Part shown: piece after piece, positions 1 through 9,314 of the stretch
Layout of the letters: the number at the start of each line of letters is the position of its first letter
Position numbering within the stretch: position 1 is the first letter of the stretch
Source of the DNA: Catenovulum sp. 2E275
Lineage (GTDB): Bacteria > Pseudomonadota > Gammaproteobacteria > Enterobacterales > Alteromonadaceae
NCBI RefSeq assembly: GCF_025515275.1
Contig: NZ_JAOPFU010000005.1
Coordinates: forward strand, 62,001-126,000
DNA length: 64,000 bases
Reading direction: 5' to 3'
The notes under the pieces: generated by a model
What the model was told of the DNA's origin: nothing
The model's input: the letters and a program-made list of their open reading frames with translations, nothing else
The model's database searches: none
Program-made: the position numbers and the translations under genes

Positions 1-159
1 CACTTCACCCACTCTGGAGCCAATTAAACTACCAAAAACCACAAAATAAAGTGTCATAGTAATGGCTGGCGGCACTAAAGTTTGCACCCAAATACGTAAA
101 AAACGATTACATTCTTTATATAAAATACTGTTTAGCGCAATTAAATAATTAGCATTCAT
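1..159 (-). CDS. yadH: ABC-2 type transporter permease, N-terminal part (window edge)
   Basis: Only the first 53 codons lie in the window; the gene runs off the left edge. It starts at an ATG one base after the stop of the ATPase gene, so the two are an operon and probably translationally coupled. The visible protein begins MNANYLIALNSILYKE, followed by RFLRIWVQTLVPP and a hydrophobic segment TMTLYFVVFGSLIG. This is the typical beginning of YadH-like ABC-2 permeases, which pair with YadG-like ATPases in the inner membrane. The exported substrate is unknown. The family call rests on this short stretch plus the neighbouring ATPase. Confidence 0.85.
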   Translation of the reverse strand, partial: MNANYLIALNSILYKECNRFLRIWVQTLVPPAITMTLYFVVFGSLIGSRVGEV

Positions 160-160
160 A

Positions 161-1075
161 TTAAGCTCGACCTGCCTCAACTAATCTGACAAATAACTCT
201 TCTAACCGGTTGGCTTTATTTCTCATACTTTTAACTTCGATCCCTTGTTTGCTCAGTTGCTCAAATACCTGATTTAATGAATCTTCTTTATTCACTTCAA
301 TTTGCAAAGTATGGCCATCAATTTGCTCATATTGAGTATTTTCAAGCGCAATGTTTGGATAGTCTTGGGCTAAATCCAAAATAAAAGTTTCCACATTCAG
401 TTTACTTAATAAAGCTTTCATACTGGTATTTTCGATAATTTTTCCTTTATCGATAATCGCAATATTACGACATAAACTTTCCGCTTCTTCTAAATAATGG
501 GTCGTTAAAATAATAGTGACACCTTGCTCGTTTATCTGGCGTAAAAACTGCCACATTGAACGGCGGATTTCTATATCAACACCGGCTGTTGGTTCATCTA
601 AAATTAACAACTTAGGCTGATGCATCATAGCTCGGGCGATCATTAACCTGCGTTTCATCCCACCAGATAAATTGCGTGCTGGCGTATCGCGTTTTTCCCA
701 TAGCTCAGTTTGTTTAAGATAAACTTCACTGCGGGCAATGGCTTCACCGCGCCTAACCCCATAATAGCCTGCTTGGTTAACAACAATTTGCTGAACCGTT
801 TCAAACTGATTAAAGTTAAACTCTTGCGGCACTAACCCAATTTGCGCTTTAGCTAACTCAAGCTCAGTATCTAAATTGTGACCAAAAATATTCACCGAGC
901 CGCTGGTCTTATTGACCAATGAACTTAAAATGCCAATAGTGGTTGATTTACCGGCACCATTAGGCCCAAGCAATGCAAAAAAATCACCTTGCTCAACCAC
1001 TAAATCAATCCCTTTTAGCGCCTCAACGCCGCCTTTATAAACTTTTTTTAACTCTTTAATTTCTAATGCGTGCAT
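161..1075 (-). CDS. yadG: ABC transporter ATP-binding protein, YadG-like
   Basis: This 304-residue protein is the cytoplasmic ATPase of an ABC-2 exporter. Walker A (GPNGAGKST) is at residues 37-45, the Q-loop region LVPQE near 81-85, the signature LSGGM at 136-140 and Walker B LLILDEP at 156-162, followed by a switch histidine in LTTHYLEEAE. The last 80 or so residues are the extra C-terminal domain of ABC-2 (drug/polysaccharide-type) ATPases. It precedes the permease gene by one base. Length and motifs match E. coli YadG. The substrate is unknown; the family is certain, the exact orthology is inferred from the YadH-like partner. Confidence 0.9.
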   Translation of the reverse strand: MHALEIKELKKVYKGGVEALKGIDLVVEQGDFFALLGPNGAGKSTTIGILSSLVNKTSGSVNIFGHNLDTELELAKAQIGLVPQEFNFNQFETVQQIVVNQAGYYGVRRGEAIARSEVYLKQTELWEKRDTPARNLSGGMKRRLMIARAMMHQPKLLILDEPTAGVDIEIRRSMWQFLRQINEQGVTIILTTHYLEEAESLCRNIAIIDKGKIIENTSMKALLSKLNVETFILDLAQDYPNIALENTQYEQIDGHTLQIEVNKEDSLNQVFEQLSKQGIEVKSMRNKANRLEELFVRLVEAGRA

Positions 1076-1091
1076 ATAAACCTGACTGCTT

Positions 1092-1718
1092 TTATTGATA
1101 ACCCCAAGGGCTCATTAGCGTTTGTTTAATATTTAAATGATCTAAAATTCTGGCTACCACAAAGTTTACCAAATCATCAATATTTTGTGGTTGATGATAA
1201 AATCCCGGACTGGCTGGCATAACAGTCACACCTAAATGTGCCAGTTTTGCCAGATTATCCAAATGAATCGCTGAAAACGGCATTTCTCTGGGTAAAATAA
1301 TCAACTGACCTTTCTCTTTAATGATAACATCCGCCGCGCGCTCAATTAAATTATCACTAGCACCTGTTACAATTGCCGAAACGGTTCCCATACTGGCTGG
1401 GCATATCACCATTTTTTTAGGGGCTGAAGAGCCGGATGCGACCGGTGAAAACCATTCATCTTTACCATAACACTGAATTTGTTCTGCTTTGGCATTGGTT
1501 AGTTGGGTAAAAAACTTAGCTGCTGATTCAGGTTTAGCCGGTACATTTAAGTTGCTTTCGGTTTTTAAAACCACCAACGCGGCAGAAGATATCAATAAAT
1601 GAATTTTATAGTTTGCTTCAACCAGCGCTTTTAATAAATTAACCGCATAAGGCATTCCAGATGCACCGGTTAATGCTAAGCTGATTTCGCCGTTAAACTC
1701 AGTTATTGTCTGACTCAT
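1092..1718 (-). CDS. ubiX: Flavin prenyltransferase UbiX
   Basis: UbiX attaches a dimethylallyl unit to FMN, making the prenylated flavin cofactor used by the decarboxylase UbiD in ubiquinone synthesis. The 208-residue protein has the flavin-binding start ALTGASGMPYAVNLLKAL, the central CPASMGTVSAIVTGASDNLIERAADV segment (first part CPASMGTVSAI) and the PREMPFSAIHLDNLAKL stretch typical of the family. It lies 57 bases downstream of mpl and 17 bases upstream of yadG on the same strand, so all could share a transcript. Length is normal and nothing is missing. Confidence 0.95.
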   Translation of the reverse strand: MSQTITEFNGEISLALTGASGMPYAVNLLKALVEANYKIHLLISSAALVVLKTESNLNVPAKPESAAKFFTQLTNAKAEQIQCYGKDEWFSPVASGSSAPKKMVICPASMGTVSAIVTGASDNLIERAADVIIKEKGQLIILPREMPFSAIHLDNLAKLAHLGVTVMPASPGFYHQPQNIDDLVNFVVARILDHLNIKQTLMSPWGYQ

Positions 1719-1775
1719 AACTTACTCTATTGTTTGCTCTACTGTTTTACTTTATTGTTACTTTATTAATAATGG

Positions 1776-3131
1776 TTAAGTTTGTGGCTTTAAGCCATTT
1801 AATATTTTTTGATGAATGCCACCAAAACCACCATTGCTCATGACTAAAATGTGATCTTGTGGCTCGGCATATTCAATAATTTGTTGCACCAAATCATCCA
1901 GCTTATCCAATACCTGATAGTTCAGCTTAGATGCCTGCATTATTTCATCCAAACTCCAGTTAATATTATCCGGTTGGAGCAAAAAGACTTTATCGGCCTC
2001 GGCTAAAGATTCAGCTAACTCTGTTTTATGAATACCCATTTTCATGGTATTGGATCTAGGCTCTAATACCGCAATAATACGACCCGCCTGAATATGATTA
2101 GCAAGCCCAGCTAGGGTTGTTTTTATCGCTGTTGGGTGATGCGCAAAATCATCATAAACGTTAACTTGATTCACCTGCCCTTTTAGTTCTAACCGCCGTT
2201 TCACATTTTCAAAGCGACTTAACGCAGCAATTGAATCTTCTGGCCTCACCCCAGCGTGATAAGCCGCAGCTATCGCCATAGTGGCATTATGCGCATTATG
2301 CTCGCCTAATAAGTTCCAGTTGAGTTGGCCAACTTGTGTACCATTTTGAAAAATCGTTAACTGGCTAAAATCAGATTTGATTGGCTCAAAATGCCAAGCT
2401 TTATTGTGAGCCAGTAAGGCTGTTTGACTCCAACAGCCTTTTTCTAATACCTGATTAATTTCTGGGGTATCGGGAGAAATCACTAACCCAGAACCCGGAA
2501 CAGTGCGAATTAAATGGTGAAACTGCTTTTGAATAGCGGCTAAATCTTCAAATATATCAGCATGATCAAACTCTAAATTATTAATAATTAAGGTTCGCGG
2601 ATGATAATGTACAAATTTACTGCGTTTATCAAAAAATGCGCTGTCGTATTCATCTGCTTCAATCACAAAAAAGATAGAATCGCCCAACCTTGCCGAAATG
2701 CCAAAATTATTAGCAACCCCCCCAATTAAAAATCCGGGTTTGCAGCCGGTATCTTCCAAAATCCAAGCGAGCATACTACTCGTTGTGGTTTTACCATGTG
2801 TACCAGAGGCAGCAATCACCCACTTGTCTTTTAAAACATGATCAAATAACCACTGCGGGCCAGAAACATAATAAAGGTTTTTTTCCAGCACAGCTTCAAC
2901 TTCCGGATTACCACGCGATAATGCATTGCCAATCACAACAACATCCGGTTCATCTTTTAAGTTATCTGCGCTGTAGCCTTGCATTAATTCAATACCCAAT
3001 GCGCTTAATTGGTCGCTCATTGGCGGATATACATTGGCATCTGAGCCTGTCACTTTGTATCCTAACTCTTTAGCTAATACAGCCAATCCACCCATAAAAG
3101 TGCCACAAATACCTAAAATATGAATATGCAT
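1776..3131 (-). CDS. mpl: UDP-N-acetylmuramate:L-alanyl-gamma-D-glutamyl-meso-diaminopimelate ligase
   Basis: Mpl reattaches the recycled murein tripeptide to UDP-MurNAc in peptidoglycan recycling. The protein starts MHIHILGICGTFMGG and carries the ATP-binding loop GTHGKTTT at residues 110-117, a Mur-ligase central domain with the NNLEFDHADIFE stretch, and the C-terminal ligase domain. An in-frame GTG at 3143 would add four residues. I prefer the ATG at 3131 because the family begins directly with the HIHILGICGTFMGG motif; no strong ribosome-binding site distinguishes the two. The resulting 451 residues fit the family. It is transcribed towards ubiX. Confidence 0.95.
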   Translation of the reverse strand: MHIHILGICGTFMGGLAVLAKELGYKVTGSDANVYPPMSDQLSALGIELMQGYSADNLKDEPDVVVIGNALSRGNPEVEAVLEKNLYYVSGPQWLFDHVLKDKWVIAASGTHGKTTTSSMLAWILEDTGCKPGFLIGGVANNFGISARLGDSIFFVIEADEYDSAFFDKRSKFVHYHPRTLIINNLEFDHADIFEDLAAIQKQFHHLIRTVPGSGLVISPDTPEINQVLEKGCWSQTALLAHNKAWHFEPIKSDFSQLTIFQNGTQVGQLNWNLLGEHNAHNATMAIAAAYHAGVRPEDSIAALSRFENVKRRLELKGQVNQVNVYDDFAHHPTAIKTTLAGLANHIQAGRIIAVLEPRSNTMKMGIHKTELAESLAEADKVFLLQPDNINWSLDEIMQASKLNYQVLDKLDDLVQQIIEYAEPQDHILVMSNGGFGGIHQKILNGLKPQT

Positions 3132-3372
3132 AAATTCAAACACAGCAGTTAAATTAATAATGTAAGTATGATAACAGTTTACGGTTAAAAATGGGGTTTA
3201 GTTTAATAAAACGCGGACAAAATATCGTTTTTGTTTATCCAATTTAGTTTATTAAAAAAGTCATATTAGGTTAATAAATCAGTCATCTAAGCAGATTACT
3301 CTTCGACTGTCAGCCAAGGGCTGTTTCAGCTTTAATGATGTTAGTTTTCAATTTTGTTTGATGGAGCATAAT

Positions 3373-3543
3373 ATGGATACTTATAACGATTTATTTGCAA
3401 CACCAGTAAAAAAAGCAAAATGCAATAAAAAACGTAAGTGGCGAGAAATTGAAGCAATTTTAGAAGAACGCAGCCTATATAACGAATTGAGAGAAATAGA
3501 CGAATTTGAACAATTAGAAGAGCTGGAAATGCCTTTTAACTAA
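3373..3543 (+). CDS. Small conserved protein, DUF3545-like
   Basis: A 56-residue charged protein beginning MDTYNDLFATPVKKAKC. It has a basic middle (KCNKKRKWREIEAI) followed by an acidic C-terminal helix rich in Glu. Two earlier in-frame starts exist (TTG at 3358, ATG at 3361). The ATG at 3373 is preferred because GGAG lies at 3363-3366, six bases upstream. The KKRKWREIEAI stretch resembles the DUF3545 family of small Alteromonadales/Vibrio proteins, which has no assigned function. It is a single-gene unit closed by a clear terminator at 3561. The family name is from memory of the motif and is moderately certain. Confidence 0.75.
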   Translation: MDTYNDLFATPVKKAKCNKKRKWREIEAILEERSLYNELREIDEFEQLEELEMPFN

Positions 3544-3560
3544 CCAGATTTTAAACAAGA

Positions 3561-3586
3561 AGCCCGTTTTTAAACGGGCTTTTTTA
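3561..3586 (+). terminator. Rho-independent terminator after the DUF3545 gene
   Basis: A 9-bp stem AGCCCGTTT / AAACGGGCT with a two-base centre is followed by a run of six T. It begins 17 bases after the stop codon of the small gene, and also stands just after the end of ung on the opposite strand, so it could serve both convergent genes. Confidence 0.85.
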
Positions 3587-3593
3587 TTGCAAC

Positions 3594-4253
3594 TCAAACC
3601 TGCCAGTTGATTGGGGCTTTACCTTGCTCCACCAGTATTTGATTGGTTCGACTAAAATGTTGGCAGCCTAAAAAGCCTCTGTGCGCAGATAAAGGGGACG
3701 GATGAACGCTTTTTAAAATAAAGTGTTTATTTGGATTGATCACCCGAGCTTTTTTATGTGCATGTGAACCCCATAATAAAAAAACAACGCCTTCACAGTG
3801 ATCATTAATTTTTTGCATAACCACATCAGTAAACTGCTCCCAACCACATTTAGCATGAGAGTGCGCTTGTCCTTGCTCAACCGTTAATACCGTATTTAAC
3901 ATCAGGACACCTTGCTCAGCCCAAGGTTGTAAATAGCCATGATTCGGTATTTGAAAGCCAGTAATATCATTAGCTAGCTCTTTGTAAATATTGACCAGTG
4001 ACGGCGGAATTTTCACACCAGGCTGCACAGAAAAACATAAACCATGTGCCTGATTTGGGCCGTGATAAGGATCTTGCCCTAAAATTACAACTTTAACTTT
4101 ATCTAGTTCGGTTGAGGCAAAAGCTGAAAAAACTTGCTCTTGAGGCGGATAAATAATTTTGCCAGCTTCCCGCTCCGTTTTAACAAAATTGAGAATTTGC
4201 TGAAAATACGGCTGCGTTTTTTCATCTGCTAATACATCTTTCCAGGTTGCCAT
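3594..4253 (-). CDS. ung: Uracil-DNA glycosylase
   Basis: Ung removes uracil from DNA to start base-excision repair. The 219-residue protein contains the water-activating loop GQDPYHG at residues 59-65 (catalytic Asp61), the uracil-binding segment GLCFSV just after it, and the minor-groove intercalation loop [11 protein letters not shown] near the C terminus. All family-1 UDG motifs are intact. It stands alone between the thrC terminator and the terminator shared with the convergent small gene. The N-terminal MATWKDVL matches family starts. Confidence 0.96.
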   Translation of the reverse strand: MATWKDVLADEKTQPYFQQILNFVKTEREAGKIIYPPQEQVFSAFASTELDKVKVVILGQDPYHGPNQAHGLCFSVQPGVKIPPSLVNIYKELANDITGFQIPNHGYLQPWAEQGVLMLNTVLTVEQGQAHSHAKCGWEQFTDVVMQKINDHCEGVVFLLWGSHAHKKARVINPNKHFILKSVHPSPLSAHRGFLGCQHFSRTNQILVEQGKAPINWQV

Positions 4254-4285
4254 TATTCTGCCCCTTGATTGATAAGCTAAAACAA

Positions 4286-4309
4286 AAACGCCCTGAAATC
4301 AGGGCGTTT
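4286..4309 (-). terminator. Terminator of the thrABC operon
   Basis: A perfect 11-bp stem AAACGCCCTGA / TCAGGGCGTTT with a two-base centre lies 27 bases past the thrC stop. On the minus strand it is followed by further T residues (GTTTTTGTTTT), as expected for an intrinsic terminator. Confidence 0.85.
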
Positions 4310-4335
4310 AAACGATTATTTTAAATTAACAGCCA

Positions 4336-5622
4336 TTAAGCTTTTAATGTAGTAAACATATAGCTTTTTAAGGCGTCAAAATCAGCCGGTAAGCTGTCTG
4401 ATAATAACTCTTTATTTGCTACATCACTTAACGCTTTAGGTAAAGCAACTGGTGTACCTAAAATGTTTTCAACTGTTTCTTTAAATTTAGCCGGATGTGC
4501 AGTACCTAAGAAAATACCCGTTTCATCATCTGCTAATGTGCGTTTTAATGCTTTATAAGCAACCGCTGCATGAGGCTCACTTAAATAACCTAAATCATTT
4601 AACTGGCGTACCCCAATTTGCGTGTAATCTTCATCAACACTTTCAGCCGTTAATAAGGCTTTATCTACTAAACCTTGCTCAAACATAGCTTCGATACGTG
4701 GCCAGTTGTTAGGAGAGCTAATATCCATTGCATTTGAAATAGTCGCAACCGTCTTTTTAGGCTCCCATAAACCACTTAATAAATAGCGTGGTACAGTATC
4801 GTTAACGTTGGTAGACGCAATAAAACGTTTAATTGGTAAGCCCATCACCTTGGCTATCATAGCTGCAGCTAAGTTACCAAAGTTACCGCTTGGTACAGAG
4901 ATAACAGCCTCTGCACGTTTTTCAGCCGGTAATTGCGCAACCGCTTCAAAATAATAACAAACCTGTGCCATTAAACGCGCAATGTTAATTGAGTTAGCAG
5001 AGTTTAAGTGCAATTCTGTTTTAATTTGTTCATCATCAAACGCTTGTTTAACCAAAGCCTGACAATCATCAAATGCACCTTCAATTTCTACTGAGTGAAT
5101 ATTGTCACCTAATGTAGAAAATTGTTTTTCCTGCAATACACTCACCATGCCTTTAGGATATAAAATCACAACCTGAATGTTATCTAAACCATGAAATGCA
5201 TGAGCAACAGCAGCACCGGTATCACCAGACGTTGCGGTTAAAATAGTCACAGGGTTATCGCCTGTTACTTGTGCTAAACATTGCGCCATAAAACGAGCGC
5301 CAAAATCTTTAAAAGCTAACGTTGGGCCGTGGTACAGCTCTAAGCTGTATACATTGTCAGCAACATGGGCTAAAGGTGCTGTAAACTGAAAGGCATTATT
5401 CACCATTTCGGTTACAGTTTCTTCACCAAACTCATCGCCAATTAATGTGTTTAAGATATAAGCACTGCGTTGTTGAAACGGCATTTCTAATAACGCATCT
5501 ACATTATCTAATTTAGGTAATGAGGTAGGAAAAAATAAACCTTGGTTACGACCTAAACCTTGTTTAACCGCTTGGCTAAAACTTACAACTTCTGAAGAAT
5601 CTTTTAAATTAACTAATTCCAC
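4336..5622 (-). CDS. thrC: Threonine synthase
   Basis: ThrC converts O-phosphohomoserine to threonine with pyridoxal phosphate. The 428-residue protein begins MELVNLKDSSEVVSFSQAV, the standard start of the family. The PLP-binding lysine is in TLAFKDFGAR (Lys105), and the phosphate-binding loop is SVPSGNFGNLAAA. Translation starts at a GTG (5620-5622) that directly abuts the thrB stop codon, which indicates translational coupling. It is the last gene of thrABC and is followed by a strong terminator. Confidence 0.96.
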   Translation of the reverse strand: MELVNLKDSSEVVSFSQAVKQGLGRNQGLFFPTSLPKLDNVDALLEMPFQQRSAYILNTLIGDEFGEETVTEMVNNAFQFTAPLAHVADNVYSLELYHGPTLAFKDFGARFMAQCLAQVTGDNPVTILTATSGDTGAAVAHAFHGLDNIQVVILYPKGMVSVLQEKQFSTLGDNIHSVEIEGAFDDCQALVKQAFDDEQIKTELHLNSANSINIARLMAQVCYYFEAVAQLPAEKRAEAVISVPSGNFGNLAAAMIAKVMGLPIKRFIASTNVNDTVPRYLLSGLWEPKKTVATISNAMDISSPNNWPRIEAMFEQGLVDKALLTAESVDEDYTQIGVRQLNDLGYLSEPHAAVAYKALKRTLADDETGIFLGTAHPAKFKETVENILGTPVALPKALSDVANKELLSDSLPADFDALKSYMFTTLKA

Positions 5623-6576
5623 TTATTCGTCCTCTAAGACTTGGGTTCCACGGGCATCTACTTTGCAAATATGAGCAAACCCGTTTTCGTTTTGAATATA
5701 ATTTTGCTCTAACCAGCTTTTAATTTTTTCGGCTGCCTGTAAATCATCTACCGCCGCAAACACAGTTGGACCAGAACCCGAAATACCAAAAGCTAATGCG
5801 CCTTGTTGCTCAGCGTATTCACGCCCGGCATCAAAGTTATTAAGCAAAGATTTACGGTAAGGTTCTGCAATCACATCTTTCATCATGCTGGCGGCCAATA
5901 CTCTGTCACCACGATGCAATGCATCAACAAATACAGCCAATTGACGACCAAACTCAATGGTGGTCGCTTTATCATATTGCTTAGGTAAAATTTCACGAGC
6001 TGCAGCAGTTGAAACACTTGCGCCCGAATAACAAATTACCCAATACCAGTCATCAAAAACTGGCAAACTTAAACTGATCTGCGTATCGCTTTCCAGCATA
6101 AGTTGTAGGCCACCTAAATAACAAGGTGCGACATTATCATAATGAATACTGCCACTAATTTGACCTTCTAGTTTTCCCATTAATCTCAGCAAAGCTTCAG
6201 CATTAAGAGGGTTACCATAAAAGCCATTTAACGCAGCTAAAGCGGCGACAATTGAACTAGCCGATGAACCTAAACCACTGCCAATTGGCAAGTTTTTCTC
6301 AAGTTTCATCTGCACAGGTTTAACATCAATGCCCAGCTCAGCCATTGCAGCCTGAAAACCTAAAAAGCAGTCGTAAACGATATTCTGTTTAGGATCGTCC
6401 GGTAATTTATGCGCAAAATAACCGGCGTTTTCTAAACTAAATTCATCCGCTTCAGCAATTACTGAAACTCTGTCACCTAACAAACTGCCATCAATTGGCG
6501 CAAGCGCCAATCCTAAAATATCAAACCCTAAACTAACATTACCGGTTGATGCCGGAGCATAAGCAGTTACAGCCAT
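5623..6576 (-). CDS. thrB: Homoserine kinase
   Basis: ThrB phosphorylates homoserine, the step before threonine synthase. The protein starts MAVTAYAPASTGNVSLGFDI and has the GHMP-kinase ATP loop LPIGSGLGSSASS (around residues 86-98) and the C-terminal GISGSGPTVFA motif. A GTG at 6588 would add four residues. The ATG at 6576 is better because GAGG lies about seven bases upstream and it starts one base after the thrA stop. At 317 residues the length is normal. It sits between thrA and thrC in the classical order. Confidence 0.95.
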   Translation of the reverse strand: MAVTAYAPASTGNVSLGFDILGLALAPIDGSLLGDRVSVIAEADEFSLENAGYFAHKLPDDPKQNIVYDCFLGFQAAMAELGIDVKPVQMKLEKNLPIGSGLGSSASSIVAALAALNGFYGNPLNAEALLRLMGKLEGQISGSIHYDNVAPCYLGGLQLMLESDTQISLSLPVFDDWYWVICYSGASVSTAAAREILPKQYDKATTIEFGRQLAVFVDALHRGDRVLAASMMKDVIAEPYRKSLLNNFDAGREYAEQQGALAFGISGSGPTVFAAVDDLQAAEKIKSWLEQNYIQNENGFAHICKVDARGTQVLEDE

Positions 6577-6577
6577 T

Positions 6578-9037
6578 TTAAACCTCACGCTTCCACGGCA
6601 TAGTGCGCATTAAATCAGAGAAAACACCTGCAGCTGTTACATCTGCACCTGCACCATAACCTCGGATAACAAGTGGAATTGGCTGATAATATAAACTTTC
6701 AATTGCTAATGCGTTTTCACCATCTTTAATCACAAATAATGGATGATCTGCACCAACAGCCTGAATGCTACAACGGCATTTACCGTTTTCAATAATGCCA
6801 ACATAGCGTAATACTTTGCCTTCGGCTTTTGCTGTTTCAGCTATTTGCTGATAATAAGCATCCGCTTTTGGCAAGTTTTGCATAAACTCATCAATTGAGC
6901 CGCTAGCGTCAAACTCAGGTGGTAAAACAGACTGGATATTAATATCATCCAATTCCATTTCCATACCGGCTTCACGCGCCATAATTAATAGCTTACGGGC
7001 AACATCCATTCCGCTTAAATCGTCACGCGGATCTGGTTCGGTAAAGCCATTGGTACGTGCAATTTCTGTCGCTTCAGATAAGGTCATTCCTTCGTCTAAT
7101 TTACCAAAGATGAAAGACAACGAGCCAGATAAAATACCTTGGAAACCAATTAATTCATCCCCTGCACTTAATAAATTTTGCAAAGTGTCAATAACCGGTA
7201 AACCTGCGCCTACGTTAGTTTCGTATAAAAAGCGACGGTTCGTTTGAGCCGCAGCTTGGCGAAGCTCATGATAAAATCTCATGCTGCTGGTATTGGCTTT
7301 TTTATTTGGCGTAACGACATGGAAACCAGCCGATAAAAAGTCAACATACTGAGATGCAATTTGATCGTTACTAGTACAATCAATAATCACAGGGTTAATT
7401 AAGTGATTATCTGTTACAAACTTTTGTAAATTCTCAAGTGTAAATTTGCTTTCGCCTTGTGCTAAAACAGATTCCCATTCAGACAAATTAATACCCTGAT
7501 CAGCTAAAGCCATTTGGCGGCTATTGGCCAAACCATACACCTGTAAACTGATATTACGCTCTTTTAAAATTGGTTGTTGTTTTTCTAATTGTTTTAACAG
7601 CGCTTTACCCACTGTGCCACAGCCAACCATAAAGGCGTCAATGACATGCAGGTTAGTAAAGAAATTCTGATGAGTTACTTTGATCGCATCCTGACTCTTA
7701 GTGCCTTCAATCACAGCTGAAATTGAACGCTCAGATGAGCCTTGTGCAATTGCTACAATATTCACTTTAGTTTGACTTAATGATGCAAAAAACTTAGCAG
7801 CAATGCCTTGCTGCATTCGCATTCCATCGCCCACAATTGAAATAACTGACAAATGGTCACGTAATTCAATTGGCTCTAATAATTGGTTGCTCAGCTCTAG
7901 TTCAAACTCTTGCTCTAAAATGCTTTGCACTCGTTCTGAATCGCTCGAATGGATACAAAAGCTAATACTATATTCACTAGATGACTGAGTAATTAATAAT
8001 ACAGACACTTTGGCGCGCGAAATAGCATCAAAAATTCGACTCGCCATACCCACCATGCCTTTCATACCTGGGCCGGCAACATTCACCATAGTCACATCAT
8101 TTAAAGTAGAAATACCTTTAACAACATGATTTGCATCAATGCTCTCTTTTGAGATTAATGTGCCAGGTGCTGCAGGGTTTAAGGTATTACGGATACGACA
8201 AGGAATATGATATTGAGCGATAGGACCAATGGTTTTAGGGTGTAAAACTTTAGCACCAAAATAAGAAAGCTCCATCGCTTCTTGATAAGATAGCTGGTCA
8301 ACTAATTGTGCATTGTAAACTTTATTGGGATCCGCATTATAAACCCCATCTACATCAGTCCAAATTTCACAAACAGATGCATCAATACAAGCAGCTAAAA
8401 TAGCAGCGCTATAATCAGAACCATTTCGGCCTAATGTCACTAACTCACCCTGAGCATTACGGGCACAAAAACCCGGCATAACCCAAACGCTGTTTTGTGG
8501 TAATTCAGCATGTGCAAATAATTGACGACTAGCTTCAATATCTGCCTGAGATTCTAGAAAGTTACCATGCGCAATCACGAGTTTAGTTGGATCAATAATA
8601 TCTGACTGTTGACCACTGGCACGAACTAACTCAGCAAAAATTTCAACACTAACAAATTCACCTAAACAAATAATTGCAGCGTTAACTGAATCAGGACATT
8701 CGCCTAATAATTGGATGCCTTCCAATCTGGTTTTCAAAAAGCTTAGTTTTTGTTCAACAACGTCAACAACACCCGCTTTATTATAATTTTCGTACTGAGC
8801 AGATAAGTCATTAATAATTGAATGAATGGTAGTTTCTAATTGGTTGAGTAATTCTTGAGTATCCTGCCCTGTTACCGCTGCATCAACTAAAGCAACTAAA
8901 TTATTAGTTACTCCTTTTGGCGCAGATAAAACGACAGCTGTTGATTCGTCAGCTTGTTTAGCTAAAACAATGTCTCTGACCATTTGATAGCGTTGTGCAT
9001 CTGCTAAAGAAGACCCACCAAATTTTAAAACTTGCAT
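6578..9037 (-). CDS. thrA: Bifunctional aspartokinase I / homoserine dehydrogenase I
   Basis: ThrA catalyses the first and third steps of the aspartate-to-threonine pathway. The kinase domain begins [17 protein letters not shown] and continues to about residue 300. Two ACT-like regulatory segments follow (for example [14 protein letters not shown] and [16 protein letters not shown]). The NAD(P)-binding homoserine dehydrogenase domain starts at [13 protein letters not shown]. An upstream in-frame start would add 17 residues running into the attenuator hairpin. The ATG at 9037 matches the family start, is preceded by AGGA and gives 819 residues, essentially the E. coli length. Expression is likely controlled by the leader peptide and attenuator just upstream. 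Confidence 0.96.
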   Translation of the reverse strand: MQVLKFGGSSLADAQRYQMVRDIVLAKQADESTAVVLSAPKGVTNNLVALVDAAVTGQDTQELLNQLETTIHSIINDLSAQYENYNKAGVVDVVEQKLSFLKTRLEGIQLLGECPDSVNAAIICLGEFVSVEIFAELVRASGQQSDIIDPTKLVIAHGNFLESQADIEASRQLFAHAELPQNSVWVMPGFCARNAQGELVTLGRNGSDYSAAILAACIDASVCEIWTDVDGVYNADPNKVYNAQLVDQLSYQEAMELSYFGAKVLHPKTIGPIAQYHIPCRIRNTLNPAAPGTLISKESIDANHVVKGISTLNDVTMVNVAGPGMKGMVGMASRIFDAISRAKVSVLLITQSSSEYSISFCIHSSDSERVQSILEQEFELELSNQLLEPIELRDHLSVISIVGDGMRMQQGIAAKFFASLSQTKVNIVAIAQGSSERSISAVIEGTKSQDAIKVTHQNFFTNLHVIDAFMVGCGTVGKALLKQLEKQQPILKERNISLQVYGLANSRQMALADQGINLSEWESVLAQGESKFTLENLQKFVTDNHLINPVIIDCTSNDQIASQYVDFLSAGFHVVTPNKKANTSSMRFYHELRQAAAQTNRRFLYETNVGAGLPVIDTLQNLLSAGDELIGFQGILSGSLSFIFGKLDEGMTLSEATEIARTNGFTEPDPRDDLSGMDVARKLLIMAREAGMEMELDDINIQSVLPPEFDASGSIDEFMQNLPKADAYYQQIAETAKAEGKVLRYVGIIENGKCRCSIQAVGADHPLFVIKDGENALAIESLYYQPIPLVIRGYGAGADVTAAGVFSDLMRTMPWKREV

Positions 9038-9060
9038 CAATCTTTTCCTATTTCTCAGAC

Positions 9061-9095
9061 AAAAAAGCCCGCGACTTTTAACAGTCACGGGCTTT
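9061..9095 (-). terminator. Attenuator terminator of the thr operon
   Basis: On the minus strand, AAAGCCCGTGACT (9095-9083) pairs with AGTCGCGGGCTTT (9076-9064), allowing one G-U pair, and is followed by TTTTTT. It lies between the leader peptide and thrA. The segment GTCACTGGCT (9132-9123), just after the leader stop codon, can pair at 9 of 10 positions with AGCCCGTGAC (9093-9084) in the 5' arm of the terminator. That is the expected antiterminator alternative. Confidence 0.88.
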
Positions 9096-9138
9096 GCAAA
9101 AAATTAGTTATTTGAGCGCATTAGCCAGTGACCACTCC

Positions 9139-9195
9139 TTAAATTAAGGTAATGGTAATAATTTGGGTAATGGTAATATATGCGCTGTATTTCAT
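9139..9195 (-). CDS. thrL: thr operon leader peptide
   Basis: An 18-codon reading frame encodes MKYSAYITITQIITITLI. Four Thr and six Ile codons are concentrated in residues 7-18, as in the E. coli leader, which also senses both threonine and isoleucine. It ends at TAA seven bases before the antiterminator segment and about 100 bases before thrA. When charged tRNA-Thr or tRNA-Ile is scarce, ribosome stalling in the run would favour the antiterminator. The ribosome-binding site is weak. A TTGACA-like -35 hexamer lies at 9227-9232 with a poor -10 near 9204-9209, which would leave a very short leader, so the true promoter is uncertain. Confidence 0.88.
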   Translation of the reverse strand: MKYSAYITITQIITITLI

Positions 9196-9314
9196 GGGGC
9201 GAAACTGTGCCTGATCTGACTCAATCTGTCAATGACTATTTGGTTATATCTGCTGCTAAATCATTAAGCTCAAGCGAAAAAGAAAAATATAGACTAACAA
9301 AAGGAATAAATATG

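Noticed and set aside
9204-9232. TTGACA-N17-CACAGT as the thr promoter
   Set aside because: The -35 is perfect but the -10 is poor and would start transcription almost at the leader ATG, leaving no ribosome-binding site; not listed as a feature.
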